NCBI GenBank assembly: GCA_003602605.1
Contig: QQRW01000044.1
Coordinates: 1-33,378, forward strand
Direction of reading: 5' to 3'
Source: Candidatus Poseidoniales archaeon
GTDB taxonomy: Archaea; Thermoplasmatota; Poseidoniia; Poseidoniales; Poseidoniaceae
Length of the DNA stretch: 33,378 bases
The notes under the pieces were generated by a model. It saw only the letters and a program-made list of their open reading frames with translations. It was not told the DNA's origin and ran no database searches. The translations under genes were made by a program, and so were the position numbers. Below are positions 7,906-16,137 of the stretch, piece by piece. Position 1 is the stretch's first letter. Every line of letters starts with the position of its first letter.

Positions 7906-8160
7906 ATGATGGAATGGCGTCCAAAAGGCTACGAATTTGATGCTAAGAATCTCATTCGCGCTTTGTTTGGCGAACATACGGATGAAGGGAAATTACTCGA
8001 GGCTGCTGCATGTGGTTACGTGGAAATTTTTGCACGTGCGAACGCTTGGAACGGCGTATTGTGGCTTATTATGAACACGCTCAAACAAGACGGGGTTCCC
8101 GTCTATACCGGTGAAGAACTCAAGGCGCTTCGCGAGTCATTACCAATTGTTTGGCGATAA
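7906..8160 (+). CDS. Small conserved-looking protein of unknown function
   Basis: This 84-residue protein has no family I recognise. It is mostly helical in appearance, with aromatic and hydrophobic patches (AWNGVLWLIMNTL) and an acidic middle (FGEHTDEGKLLEAAACGY). It carries one Cys, with no signal peptide or convincing membrane helix. It starts five bases after the ribbon-helix-helix gene, with AAGGT upstream, so it is probably translated from the same mRNA. It might be a third component of the ParA cluster. It is not an obvious PIN-type toxin, since no acidic catalytic triad pattern is visible. Confidence 0.6.
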   Translation: MMEWRPKGYEFDAKNLIRALFGEHTDEGKLLEAAACGYVEIFARANAWNGVLWLIMNTLKQDGVPVYTGEELKALRESLPIVWR

Positions 8161-8164
8161 ACAA

Positions 8165-8180
8165 ACACTTGAACAAGTGT
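8165..8180 (+). terminator. Inverted repeat between convergent genes
   Basis: ACACTTG-AA-CAAGTGT is a perfect 7-bp inverted repeat in the 67-base gap between a gene ending at 8160 (+) and one ending at 8228 (-). The position fits a shared transcript end, but no T tract follows directly. Confidence 0.3.
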
Positions 8181-8227
8181 CAAGTGGTTTATCACAATAC
8201 AAATACGATTGGAACGAGAGTTGAAAA

Positions 8228-10645
8228 TCACTGGTTCTTATCAAGCCACTCTTGACCGTACCATTTCCACTGATCTATGGTCCACCCTTCCGGAAGACCG
8301 CCAGGAGGCAGTGGAGGGGCTTCAACAGGTGCTTCAGATACTTCCGGTACCGGTGATGACGGTGTTTCAACACCTGCAATCGATTCAAGACTGTCCTCAT
8401 CTCCATACAAGCTCGCCGCATCTATGGTTTGGATGTCCTCAGTCTCTTCGGCAAACTCATCGGTGGCTACTGAAAAATCCATACTTTCAATCTCATCATC
8501 CCATGATGAGTCTGAAACGATGCCACCTTGAGCGGAGAGGCCTGCTGTACCCTCCAATGCCTCGTTCTCAGCCGATCTGTTCTCAGATGGAATAAATGGC
8601 ACTCCGTACATCTTGACCAAAGAATTGGTCTTCCTGCGTTTCACAACAAAGCCAATTCCCAAAATTACGACTGTAAGAGCAAGGAAAGCCCCGCCGCCAA
8701 CCATTACTACCTGTTGGACAGTGTTCGAATCAATTGAATTGGTGTCGAGAAGTCCTGCGTTTTTACTCGTGTTCCAAGCAGCGAAACTCAAATCAGTTTC
8801 TCCATCTTCTTTGTCACGTGAAAGGTAAGTCTGGTAGTCCTTGCTTCTCCAACCCTGGCAGTCCAAAGATTGATCATCAAAATTCAACAGACAATGGTCT
8901 TCTTGGGTTTGAATAAGCGGTCTTGTGTCATCGTAATCTGAATTGGAGCCAACGCCATCGTTGTCACCGTCAAAGTGTTCATTTGGATCAAGGTCCATGT
9001 TGAGAGATTCTGTAACATCGACCCAGCCGTCACCGTCTAAGTCTTCACAACCGTAAGAAGGGACTTCCTTGAAACCAACTGCAGCCGTAGAGTTTGCAAT
9101 CCATGCCTTGGTCGAAGTTCCAGCTTTCCAATTACAGTCATCGGGGAGTTCACCTGTTAAATTATCACCGTAACCGTCACCATCGCCGTCACGCCATTGT
9201 GATTTTTGCAGAGGAAGGGCATCTGCTCCTTGTGCAATGGTCCAATTCGTAGTCGGGTTGGACCAACCGTCTAAATCAGAATCAAGACAACCAAACCTGT
9301 CTTCGGTTGAAAAACCGTTCACAGATGGACATGCATCGGGAGTAACACCGTTCGGATTGTCACCAAATCCATCTTGATCAGCATCTGACCATTGTGAAGG
9401 TTCATCTATGAACATATCACCATTGAGTCCGTTGGTGTTGTCGCCGTAGCCATCACCATCAGTATCTGACCATTGTTCGGCATTCGATGGGAAAATGTCC
9501 CCTTCAAATCCACTCGGATTATCACCGTAGCCATCACCATCTGCATCTTCCCATTGCGATGCTTCGTTCGGGAAAACATCACCAAGGAAGCCGTTGAGGT
9601 TATCACCGTACCCGTCACCATCTGTATCGGCCCATTGAGTGAACTCAAGCGGGAAGACATCGAGTTGATCGGTGACTCCATCTCCATCGGTGTCGAGATC
9701 ATAGAGACGGATTTTCGAAACCGTATTGGATGAAGTTACAATGTAAAGTTCGCCGGAAAACTCCTGGACAGAACCGACGACGCGACCGGAAGAGGAGTAT
9801 GTGCTCCCTTCGGAAAAAGTCGAAACTTGTACCTGAGTTAACTTGCCGTTTTGTGTTCCAATGTGGTAGGTGAGATTGTCATATTCTTCAAGCGATATAA
9901 TCGATTTCCCGTGGCTGATTGAAAGCGTTTCAACTGCCCAAGAATTGGTATCGTATCGGAACAATTTGCCGTTTGCAGTTCCAACCAGTAAATCGCCATT
10001 ATGGTCCTCAAATACTGCGTTGACAATGGCGTTTGAATCGCTGAGCGTAGTGAGGGTTGTGCCGTCTTCTGACGATGCGATGTAAACATTTGAGTCGTAC
10101 GATCCGAGCACCAAACGTCCACCGGAGATGATTTCAAACGCATTCATTCCAGATTGCACCACTGGGGAATAGAGGCCGGTCGGGCCGAAATTATCAAACT
10201 CTTCAGCACGACGACGGCCTGCGAAAAAGGCCAACCAAAGATCACCCTCCTCATCCCAATCTGCAGCATTGACTGGATCGCTTGTCGAAATGTTACGGTT
10301 TGCAATCTGTAGATCCATGTGCACCGTATAAGCCCCGCTATCGTGGCAAACAACTGTTAATTGTTGAGCGGCATCCAAACGTGCTGAATTCGCATCGACA
10401 TCCAAATCAAGGCTCCACTGGGGAAGAAGTACGCCATTACTGAAACTGTTCACGGTCAAATTTCCCGATGTATCTACGGTTAGAATGGAGCCGTCAAACA
10501 TCTCTTTCCAATAGACAAAACTAGGTTCGGTTTCTTGAGTGTACCCTGCATCAACAAGGTTTGAACCTGTTGCAGCCACATGAGGAAGGAGTGCTGCAAT
10601 GGGCAACATCAACACAGCTACAAGAAGAACAAGTGGCCTCTTCAT
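8228..10645 (-). CDS. Membrane-anchored surface protein with thrombospondin-3-like calcium repeats
   Basis: The 805-residue protein starts with a signal peptide (MKRPLVLLVAVLMLPIAALL). Residues about 30-315 form repeated short blades, with phrases such as GDLLVGTANGKLFRYD and YHIGTQNGKLTQ, suggesting a beta-propeller. Residues about 318-625 carry Asp-rich 'DTDGDGYGDN' repeats like thrombospondin type 3 calcium repeats. A single membrane helix (about 641-668, VVMVGGGAFLALTVVILGIG) is followed by KRRK and an acidic, Pro-rich cytoplasmic tail. The tail ends with PEGWTIDQWKWYGQEWL. It is probably a cell-surface calcium-binding or adhesion protein whose ligand is unknown. A TATA-like box about 25 bp ahead of the ATG suggests a leaderless transcript. 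Confidence 0.85.
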   Translation of the reverse strand: MKRPLVLLVAVLMLPIAALLPHVAATGSNLVDAGYTQETEPSFVYWKEMFDGSILTVDTSGNLTVNSFSNGVLLPQWSLDLDVDANSARLDAAQQLTVVCHDSGAYTVHMDLQIANRNISTSDPVNAADWDEEGDLWLAFFAGRRRAEEFDNFGPTGLYSPVVQSGMNAFEIISGGRLVLGSYDSNVYIASSEDGTTLTTLSDSNAIVNAVFEDHNGDLLVGTANGKLFRYDTNSWAVETLSISHGKSIISLEEYDNLTYHIGTQNGKLTQVQVSTFSEGSTYSSSGRVVGSVQEFSGELYIVTSSNTVSKIRLYDLDTDGDGVTDQLDVFPLEFTQWADTDGDGYGDNLNGFLGDVFPNEASQWEDADGDGYGDNPSGFEGDIFPSNAEQWSDTDGDGYGDNTNGLNGDMFIDEPSQWSDADQDGFGDNPNGVTPDACPSVNGFSTEDRFGCLDSDLDGWSNPTTNWTIAQGADALPLQKSQWRDGDGDGYGDNLTGELPDDCNWKAGTSTKAWIANSTAAVGFKEVPSYGCEDLDGDGWVDVTESLNMDLDPNEHFDGDNDGVGSNSDYDDTRPLIQTQEDHCLLNFDDQSLDCQGWRSKDYQTYLSRDKEDGETDLSFAAWNTSKNAGLLDTNSIDSNTVQQVVMVGGGAFLALTVVILGIGFVVKRRKTNSLVKMYGVPFIPSENRSAENEALEGTAGLSAQGGIVSDSSWDDEIESMDFSVATDEFAEETEDIQTIDAASLYGDEDSLESIAGVETPSSPVPEVSEAPVEAPPLPPGGLPEGWTIDQWKWYGQEWLDKNQ
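9330..9690 (-). repeat. Tandem 29-residue (87-nt) calcium-type repeats within the surface protein
   Basis: Four to five copies of a unit of the form QW.D.DGDGYGDN..G..GD.FP follow each other at 29-residue spacing. The conserved core is also visible in the DNA as a recurring ATCACCGTAGCCATCACCAT on the + strand near 9525, with close variants near 9433 and 9602. A separate, looser copy lies near 9170. Confidence 0.75.
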
Positions 10646-10665
10646 AGTAGCCCGAGGACCTCAAT

Positions 10666-10674
10666 CAATATGAA
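10666..10674 (-). promoter_or_regulatory. TATA box of the surface-protein gene
   Basis: On the minus strand TTCATATTG is centred about 25 bp before the ATG at 10645. This spacing places the start site at or near the start codon, implying a leaderless mRNA. No ribosome binding site is visible. Confidence 0.5.
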
Positions 10675-10701
10675 GCGTGCCCTTTAGGGCGTCAAGTTGT
10701 T

Positions 10702-13251
10702 TCACTCGTCAGTATCTTCGTCGACATCTTTGCTTTCGTCAGTAGATGCCTTCGTTAATTTCAGTGGCGTCAATTTCTGCACTGGTTTCAATGTCGTTGT
10801 CGAAACCGCAGTTGGCTTTTCTCCAGCTTTCGACTGAGGAGGAGAACCGCGTTTTTTCTTTGGAATCAATTGAGGGGGTCGTGCGGTCAGCGTTGTTGTT
10901 TTTACTGGCTCAGGCGCTTCATGTGCTTCGAGAACTGCCGTGATTGGTCGCATGGTTGCTGACATCTGTGGGCCGTCCTCTCGTTCTTCAACTTCTTCTG
11001 CAATTGACTCTGTAACCGTTTCATCAACAGTTGGTTCTTCACCAACAGTTTCGATATCCATTTCAGGTTCACTTTCCGGCTCTGCAACTGGTTCACTTAC
11101 CGGTTCTGGGGCTTGTTCCATTTGAGTCTCAGCAAGTGGTGAAGTCACCGGAGAGAGAGGCTTGCGGACTAATTTTTGCACTGGTTGAGGTAATTGCTGA
11201 GAGAGCCCATCACCAAGTGGTGCTTTGACCGGTTTAGCGAGTGGGACACCAGCGAGTGGCTGAAGCGGCTTTGAACTGGTCATTGGTGTCCTCATACCAC
11301 CAAGACCCATTCGAGACTGAGGGGGCTGTTGCTGACCTTCGAGAATACCTCGCATAGGTCGGCCTCCACTCGAGCCAAGAGCATCCGGTCGAGCACCGAG
11401 CGCTGATGGATTCATCGTACTCGCAGTTTGAGCAGGACCTTGGCCTGATATCGATTGCATCCACATTTGACGCTTTTCGGCTCGTGTATCGGTCGACTGG
11501 AGGTCACGGAACTCGGATTCACGAGTCTTCAAATCCGATTCCTCGGCGCTGATCTCTCCTTCGATTTGGCCGGTAATAGCGTCTCGCATCTTGTCTTCTG
11601 CCATCTCCTTGAAGGCATCCATTTTCTCGCTTAGACTTTGCAACCGCGTGCGAATTTCGGCTCTCTTGAGACCCAGCTGGGCCTCAATTTCTGCCCGGAT
11701 GTGTGTCTCACGCTTTCGAACATCGATGAGTGCTTTGTTACGCATGATTTCCTCACGCTTGTCGAGTTGGCGCTCAAGTTGTGTGGCAACTTCCTCTTCC
11801 TTTCGAATTCGGAAGTTGTTGAGACGCTCTTCCATCTCGACTTCAAGTTCGAGTGAAGTTTCCTCTTTGAGCAGGTCAAGATCTGTTTCAAACGTTAGTC
11901 TCTCGTTTCTTAGACCGGCGTCAACCTCGGACATAATCGCCTTACGAGCTGATGCTTCGCGGGATTGGAATTCCAATTCCAAACGCTCGGACCAATCTGT
12001 TTTCTTCGAATTGTATTGTTCCTCAAGTTGCTCACGGAGTTCCGCTTCACGCTCGTATCGGAAACGTGCGAGGCGATTCTGGATTTCTGCTTCCCGAGCG
12101 GTTCTGTAACTCGTGAACTCTTCGTCCATGCGGACTTCAAGTTCAGACTCTACATCAGATTTTAACGAGCGGGAAATATCATCAATTGCTTTTGAGAAGG
12201 TAATATCGTATTTCTCGCGAAGTCTCGATTTGCGATCAGACAAGCGTTCTGAATGGCGGGCTTGCAATTGCTGCTCAATCTCAACACGGAGTTCATCTCG
12301 GCGACGAGCAATTGCCAATTCTACATCTTCTCGCATTCGCTCTTCAAGGTCTTCTGTTTCCTTGCGTAATTGCCCTTCAAGTTCCATTTGTAATTGTTCA
12401 GCAATGTCCTCTTCAAGACGCAGACTTCGACGTTCATATTCTGCTTTAAGCCGCGCCTCACGTTGCTTAAGACGAGAACGAAGTTGTTGTTCTAAGCGAG
12501 TTCGAATACCTCGCCGAAGTTGTTCCTCGCGTTCAGCGAGACGAGCGGCATGACCTTCCTCAAGGCGAGAAATTTCCGCGACTTCCATTTCCTTGAATCG
12601 TTCTTCCATTTCGAGTTCTATGTTCGATTCAATTTCACGTACTCGGCGCTGCAGTTCTTGGTTGTAGTCCATTGCTAGGCGCTCTTTCTGAATTTCGAGT
12701 CTTTGGCGATGTTCATCCTGAAGTTGAGTTTCAATCTGAGCTTTGAGTTGGGCTTTGTGTTCCTCCAAACGCCGGTCTTGCTCAACATCAAGTTTGTCTT
12801 GCAGTGCTTCTAATTGCCTGTTAAGGCGCAAATCAAGTTCACCACGCATTCGCGATTCTTCTCGGGCAAGTGAATCGCGCTCCAGCGTACTGAGATCTCG
12901 CTCCATCTCTTCACGCATCTCTTTTTCCAAAGAGTCCAAAGTCAGTTCGTGTTGAACAGCAAGGTCGCTAGCTAGAGCCTCTTGCATTGCTGAAACCCGT
13001 TCAGCAATAGCCTGCTGTCGAATACGACGCTCCCTTCGAAGGTCGGCTCGTAGACGCTCTTCTTGTCGGAATCGAGCGCTCGTCATCGTTACTTGATCGA
13101 GGGTGGATGTGGCCGTCGACGTGAACTGTGAACGTAGTGCTGAAAGGGAAACTTTCGAGGTGTTTTCTCGCTTCTTGCGAGCCTCTTCGAGAGCATCGCT
13201 GTTATTGCTTGCGCTCATTCCCATCGTATCCATCCAGTGATTCATGCACAT
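10702..13251 (-). CDS. Large cytoplasmic coiled-coil protein, 849 aa
   Basis: The protein has no signal peptide, membrane segment or nucleotide-binding motif. Residues about 58-585 are an almost unbroken highly charged helix rich in Glu, Arg, Leu and Gln. They show motifs such as LEEDIAEQLQMELEGQL and REEQLRRGIRTRLEQQL and alternating acid-base blocks typical of long coiled coils. Residues about 600-849 are Pro, Ser and Glu rich and probably disordered, with basic KKKRGSPP near residue 820. It lacks the SMC or Rad50 ATPase heads. It could be a cytoskeletal, scaffold or chromosome-associated filament, but the function is unknown. The start is uncertain: in-frame ATGs at residues 1, 3, 7, 10 and 12 are all possible. 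Confidence 0.8.
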   Translation of the reverse strand: MCMNHWMDTMGMSASNNSDALEEARKKRENTSKVSLSALRSQFTSTATSTLDQVTMTSARFRQEERLRADLRRERRIRQQAIAERVSAMQEALASDLAVQHELTLDSLEKEMREEMERDLSTLERDSLAREESRMRGELDLRLNRQLEALQDKLDVEQDRRLEEHKAQLKAQIETQLQDEHRQRLEIQKERLAMDYNQELQRRVREIESNIELEMEERFKEMEVAEISRLEEGHAARLAEREEQLRRGIRTRLEQQLRSRLKQREARLKAEYERRSLRLEEDIAEQLQMELEGQLRKETEDLEERMREDVELAIARRRDELRVEIEQQLQARHSERLSDRKSRLREKYDITFSKAIDDISRSLKSDVESELEVRMDEEFTSYRTAREAEIQNRLARFRYEREAELREQLEEQYNSKKTDWSERLELEFQSREASARKAIMSEVDAGLRNERLTFETDLDLLKEETSLELEVEMEERLNNFRIRKEEEVATQLERQLDKREEIMRNKALIDVRKRETHIRAEIEAQLGLKRAEIRTRLQSLSEKMDAFKEMAEDKMRDAITGQIEGEISAEESDLKTRESEFRDLQSTDTRAEKRQMWMQSISGQGPAQTASTMNPSALGARPDALGSSGGRPMRGILEGQQQPPQSRMGLGGMRTPMTSSKPLQPLAGVPLAKPVKAPLGDGLSQQLPQPVQKLVRKPLSPVTSPLAETQMEQAPEPVSEPVAEPESEPEMDIETVGEEPTVDETVTESIAEEVEEREDGPQMSATMRPITAVLEAHEAPEPVKTTTLTARPPQLIPKKKRGSPPQSKAGEKPTAVSTTTLKPVQKLTPLKLTKASTDESKDVDEDTDE

Positions 13252-13340
13252 CTCATCATAGATAAGGAGCGCGACAGGAACGCGACGCTATAACCCTGTT
13301 TTTTGGGGTTTTTCTGCTTTCCAGATTGGATAAGAGGCGT

Positions 13341-13348
13341 AAAAAAAA
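13341..13348 (-). terminator. Poly-T transcript end of the dehydrogenase gene
   Basis: Eight consecutive T on the minus strand start 13 bases after the dehydrogenase stop at 13361. They are flanked by short AAGAG/CTCTT arms. A T run alone is a typical archaeal termination signal. Confidence 0.55.
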
Positions 13349-13360
13349 GACTCTTGTCGT

Positions 13361-14272
13361 TTAAATTTGAAACTGTATTCCAATCATGGATTCGGTGCGT
13401 TCCCATAGTTTACGAGCCATCTCCTTATCGCTCGCTCGTGATGTGATTTTCGCCTTTCCGGTCCAACCTCGCGCCTCGAGGAATCCGATTGGGCCCCAAT
13501 ATCGGTGAAGCAGAGCGTTAGGCTCTGTTGCAGCATAAAGAGTCGGAGCTGCCCCTCGTATAGGCTTCATCCCAAACAAGGGATTGAGGAATCTCCACCC
13601 GCGAGAATACCGTTGAAGATCTGTATTTGAATAACCTGGATGACTGCCCAACGATTCAATGTGAGACCCCACTGCCTTGAGGCGACGGTCCAGTTCCAGA
13701 GCAAACAGTAGGTTTGCTAACTTACTTTGGGAATACATTCCCCACTTGTTGTATTTCTTATTCTCACCATTCATGTCTTCGAGATCGATGACCCCTGACC
13801 AGTGGGCAATGCTCGAAAGTGTTACAACTCTCGGTTTTTCGGCTGCCGATAGTAATGGCATCAAGTGTGATGTTAGAGCGAAATGGCCGAAGTGGTTGGT
13901 GCCAATCTGCAATTCAAAACCATCTTTCGTCGTCGATTTCGGTGGGATCATCACACCTGCATTGTTGATGAGAATATCCAGCCGCTCATATGATTTCTTT
14001 AATCTCGTTGCGAACTTTTCTACATCAGAAAGATCTGCTAAATCTAATTTTTCGACCGAAATTTGAGCAGTAGGTGAATATTTGAGCATCTCCTTTTTTG
14101 CCGTTTCAGCCTTCTCAAGATTTCTGCATGCGAGTATTACGTGAGCACCCTTGTCGGCCAAAACGAGAGCCATATGGTACCCAATACCCGTATTTGAACC
14201 GGTCACGACAGCGATTTTTCCACTTTGGTCGACCACATCCTGTGCCTTCCATTTGATGCCAATCTTCTTCAT
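13361..14272 (-). CDS. Short-chain dehydrogenase/reductase, retinol-dehydrogenase-like
   Basis: This is a classical Rossmann-fold SDR of 303 residues. The cofactor-binding motif TGSNTGIG is at residues 24-31, with ACRNLEKAE after strand 2 suggesting NADP preference through the Arg. NNAG lies at 103-106, the catalytic Ser in TLSSIAH near 153, and YSQSK with Tyr180 and Lys184. HPGYSNTDL follows in the substrate loop. The organisation resembles the retinol dehydrogenase, WW-domain oxidoreductase and protochlorophyllide reductase branch, whose substrates vary widely, so the substrate here cannot be given. The N terminus has a short extension (KKIGIKWKAQDVVDQSG), usual in that branch. A TATA-like GTATATG lies about 47 bp upstream. 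Confidence 0.92.
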   Translation of the reverse strand: MKKIGIKWKAQDVVDQSGKIAVVTGSNTGIGYHMALVLADKGAHVILACRNLEKAETAKKEMLKYSPTAQISVEKLDLADLSDVEKFATRLKKSYERLDILINNAGVMIPPKSTTKDGFELQIGTNHFGHFALTSHLMPLLSAAEKPRVVTLSSIAHWSGVIDLEDMNGENKKYNKWGMYSQSKLANLLFALELDRRLKAVGSHIESLGSHPGYSNTDLQRYSRGWRFLNPLFGMKPIRGAAPTLYAATEPNALLHRYWGPIGFLEARGWTGKAKITSRASDKEMARKLWERTESMIGIQFQI

Positions 14273-14315
14273 GACACTGCGTCAAGAACATCGTTGTTAA
14301 ACTCGTGGCATTGAG

Positions 14316-14322
14316 CATATAC
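14316..14322 (-). promoter_or_regulatory. TATA box of the dehydrogenase gene
   Basis: GTATATG on the minus strand, preceded by the purine-rich AA that often marks a BRE, lies about 47 bp before the ATG at 14272. This leaves a leader of about 20 nt. Confidence 0.45.
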
Positions 14323-14351
14323 TTTGAACCGAAGTTAAATGAATAGACCTT

Positions 14352-15104
14352 TCACGAAGAATACAAGATGGTGACCTGGTGAGATATATCAACCATATCT
14401 TGTCCATCATCATAGGAAACCTCTAACTCGTGAATCAAAAAAGTGTTGAAGTGTAGAGTATACCAATTATCCGATTCGCCGTCATCAATTTGTGCAGTCT
14501 TCTTTTGACAGACATCATCAAGTTCATCAACGATATTCCATGTCACTTGAACTGCTTGGGAATTGCTATCTAAATTTTCAAGGAAACTTGGATTATCAAC
14601 AGTAGATTGAATTTCGACCATTTTGGGGTTTGGCCCTCCATTCACTGGGTTAGGATCGAAAATCAATGCTTTCGGGTCGCGAGTATTCGACTCAGTCCAA
14701 TCAATCATCAAGTCAATTCGCAAAGTGAGATTCGTTCGTTGTTCGCCGCCGTTTGAATCAATTGCGAAAGCAATAATGTCGTAGATTCCGTGGTTTTCGA
14801 AGTTGAGTTCTATTTGCGATTCGACAGTGGCGTCAACAGTTACTGAAGGTCTTCCGTCCATTGGATCGATTCCGAATGAGACAAGTTGGAGATCTGAGGT
14901 GGTCTTTGAGAAGTCATACATCACCGAGATGTTCGTTACAGAAACCAATTCCCCATTGGAATACGTCTCGACAAGAGTTGTGTTTTCAATATCTGCAACC
15001 ACGGAAAGAGATATTGAGGCTTCCGACCGGTCTTCAGATAGGCAGCCAGTTAAGCTCGAAAAAAGGAGCAAAACCAAAACCCACAAGCACTTGCTTTGTC
15101 CCAT
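14352..15104 (-). CDS. Small secreted lipoprotein of unknown function
   Basis: The 250-residue protein has a lipoprotein signal: a hydrophobic stretch (LWVLVLLLFSSL) and the lipobox LTGC with Cys21 as the anchor. The mature part looks all-beta, with phrases like VTVDATVESQIELNFENHG and YDIIAFAIDSNGGEQRTNLTLRI that recall PKD or Ig-like folds. I do not recognise a specific family. It lies downstream of the metal-transport genes on the same strand but has its own TATA box, so a link with metal uptake is possible but unproven. Confidence 0.75.
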   Translation of the reverse strand: MGQSKCLWVLVLLLFSSLTGCLSEDRSEASISLSVVADIENTTLVETYSNGELVSVTNISVMYDFSKTTSDLQLVSFGIDPMDGRPSVTVDATVESQIELNFENHGIYDIIAFAIDSNGGEQRTNLTLRIDLMIDWTESNTRDPKALIFDPNPVNGGPNPKMVEIQSTVDNPSFLENLDSNSQAVQVTWNIVDELDDVCQKKTAQIDDGESDNWYTLHFNTFLIHELEVSYDDGQDMVDISHQVTILYSS

Positions 15105-15126
15105 GCAGTACCCTGTGCTTATTGCC

Positions 15127-15133
15127 TATAAAA
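15127..15133 (-). promoter_or_regulatory. TATA box of the lipoprotein gene
   Basis: TTTTATA on the minus strand is centred 26 bp before the A of the ATG at 15104, which places the start site on the start codon. This implies a leaderless mRNA separate from the upstream transporter operon. Confidence 0.6.
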
Positions 15134-15219
15134 CGGCAACGAACCGTTTACATCGGCTCATTCCACAACAAAAAGCACTTTGAACAAAAGCAAACGTCAA
15201 ATGTGCTGAAAACATCAGA

Positions 15220-16137
15220 TTAGAGATTGTCCATTGGTTTGATAAATCCAAGAATAACTGTTTTGAAAATCGCAACAACGGCGAAAATTGTTGCAGCAAC
15301 CAGAGCAATCATGGCCCCGCTTCCAGAATTGTACTCTGCTGAAAAGTAAAGACCCAAAAAAACTGCCGACAGTCCGAAAATTTGTGTCCAGATCAGACAT
15401 GAACGGAAACTTCGCCCCACCAACTGTCCAGTTGCCGCTGGAGTAACCAGTAGTGCTGTGACAAGTAATGCACCTATCACTTGAACCATGCTCACAACAA
15501 CAGCAGCGGTGAGAATACTAAAAACAAGCCCAATCGCTCGAACCGGAAGGCCTTGAACACGAGCGGCAAGTGGGTCAATGGTCGTCGATAGCAATCCTGA
15601 ATAAAGCCCCAAGAGGGAAATCAGCGCGAAAACACTTATTGTAGCAATTAAATCGAGACTCTGCTCATCAATGAGGAGTAAACTGCCAAAGAGATATCCC
15701 TCGATATCGCTGGTGATACCTCCACCAAATATCCGTATAACTACGAGGCCCAATGCGAGCATACCGGTCAAAAAGATAGCAATAGAAGCATCGCCGGTGA
15801 GTAACTCTCTGGTTTGCATTTCATGAATAATGATAGCTGAAATAACACTGAACACCAAAGCGTACCAAAGTGGCGACGAAGCACCTAGCACCACGCCAAC
15901 TGCTACACCGCCGAAAGAGACGTGAGCCAAACCATCTCCAATGAGGGCAAGGTTACGAATCAACAAAAATGAACCGAGTACGCCAGCGACCGTGGTTACC
16001 ATTATGGCTGCAATGAGAGCCCGTTGAAACATCTCCATGGTGAAGAAATATGGGAAAACCTCTCCTGGAACGAGAGGCGAAATCAATTCGAGAAGTGGCG
16101 CAACTATGTCCAAAATCGTCATCCCAATCCCCATCAT
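15220..16137 (-). CDS. znuB: Metal ABC transporter permease (ZnuB/MntB family)
   Basis: This ABC-3 family membrane permease of 305 residues forms the channel for divalent metal import. About eight hydrophobic segments are visible. The family hallmarks are present: IRNLALIGDGLAHVSFGGVA, the EGYLFGSLL segment and a C-terminal QVIGALLVTALLVTPAATG. The ATG overlaps the znuC stop as ATGA (16134-16137), with GGAGG just upstream, so translation is coupled. The substrate, zinc or manganese, cannot be told from the permease alone. The His-rich binding protein encoded upstream argues for zinc. Confidence 0.92.
   Translation of the reverse strand: MMGIGMTILDIVAPLLELISPLVPGEVFPYFFTMEMFQRALIAAIMVTTVAGVLGSFLLIRNLALIGDGLAHVSFGGVAVGVVLGASSPLWYALVFSVISAIIIHEMQTRELLTGDASIAIFLTGMLALGLVVIRIFGGGITSDIEGYLFGSLLLIDEQSLDLIATISVFALISLLGLYSGLLSTTIDPLAARVQGLPVRAIGLVFSILTAAVVVSMVQVIGALLVTALLVTPAATGQLVGRSFRSCLIWTQIFGLSAVFLGLYFSAEYNSGSGAMIALVAATIFAVVAIFKTVILGFIKPMDNL

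Noticed and set aside
7658-8160. Toxin-antitoxin pair reading of the RHH gene and its neighbour
   Set aside because: The second protein shows no PIN, RelE or MazF features, and the pair follows a ParA gene. A partition role fits better, although a novel toxin cannot be excluded.
11591-12109. Long plus-strand ORF (172 codons) opposite the coiled-coil gene
   Set aside because: It is Ser/Arg-rich and is the antisense image of Glu/Arg/Leu codons in the real gene. It has no ribosome binding site or family.
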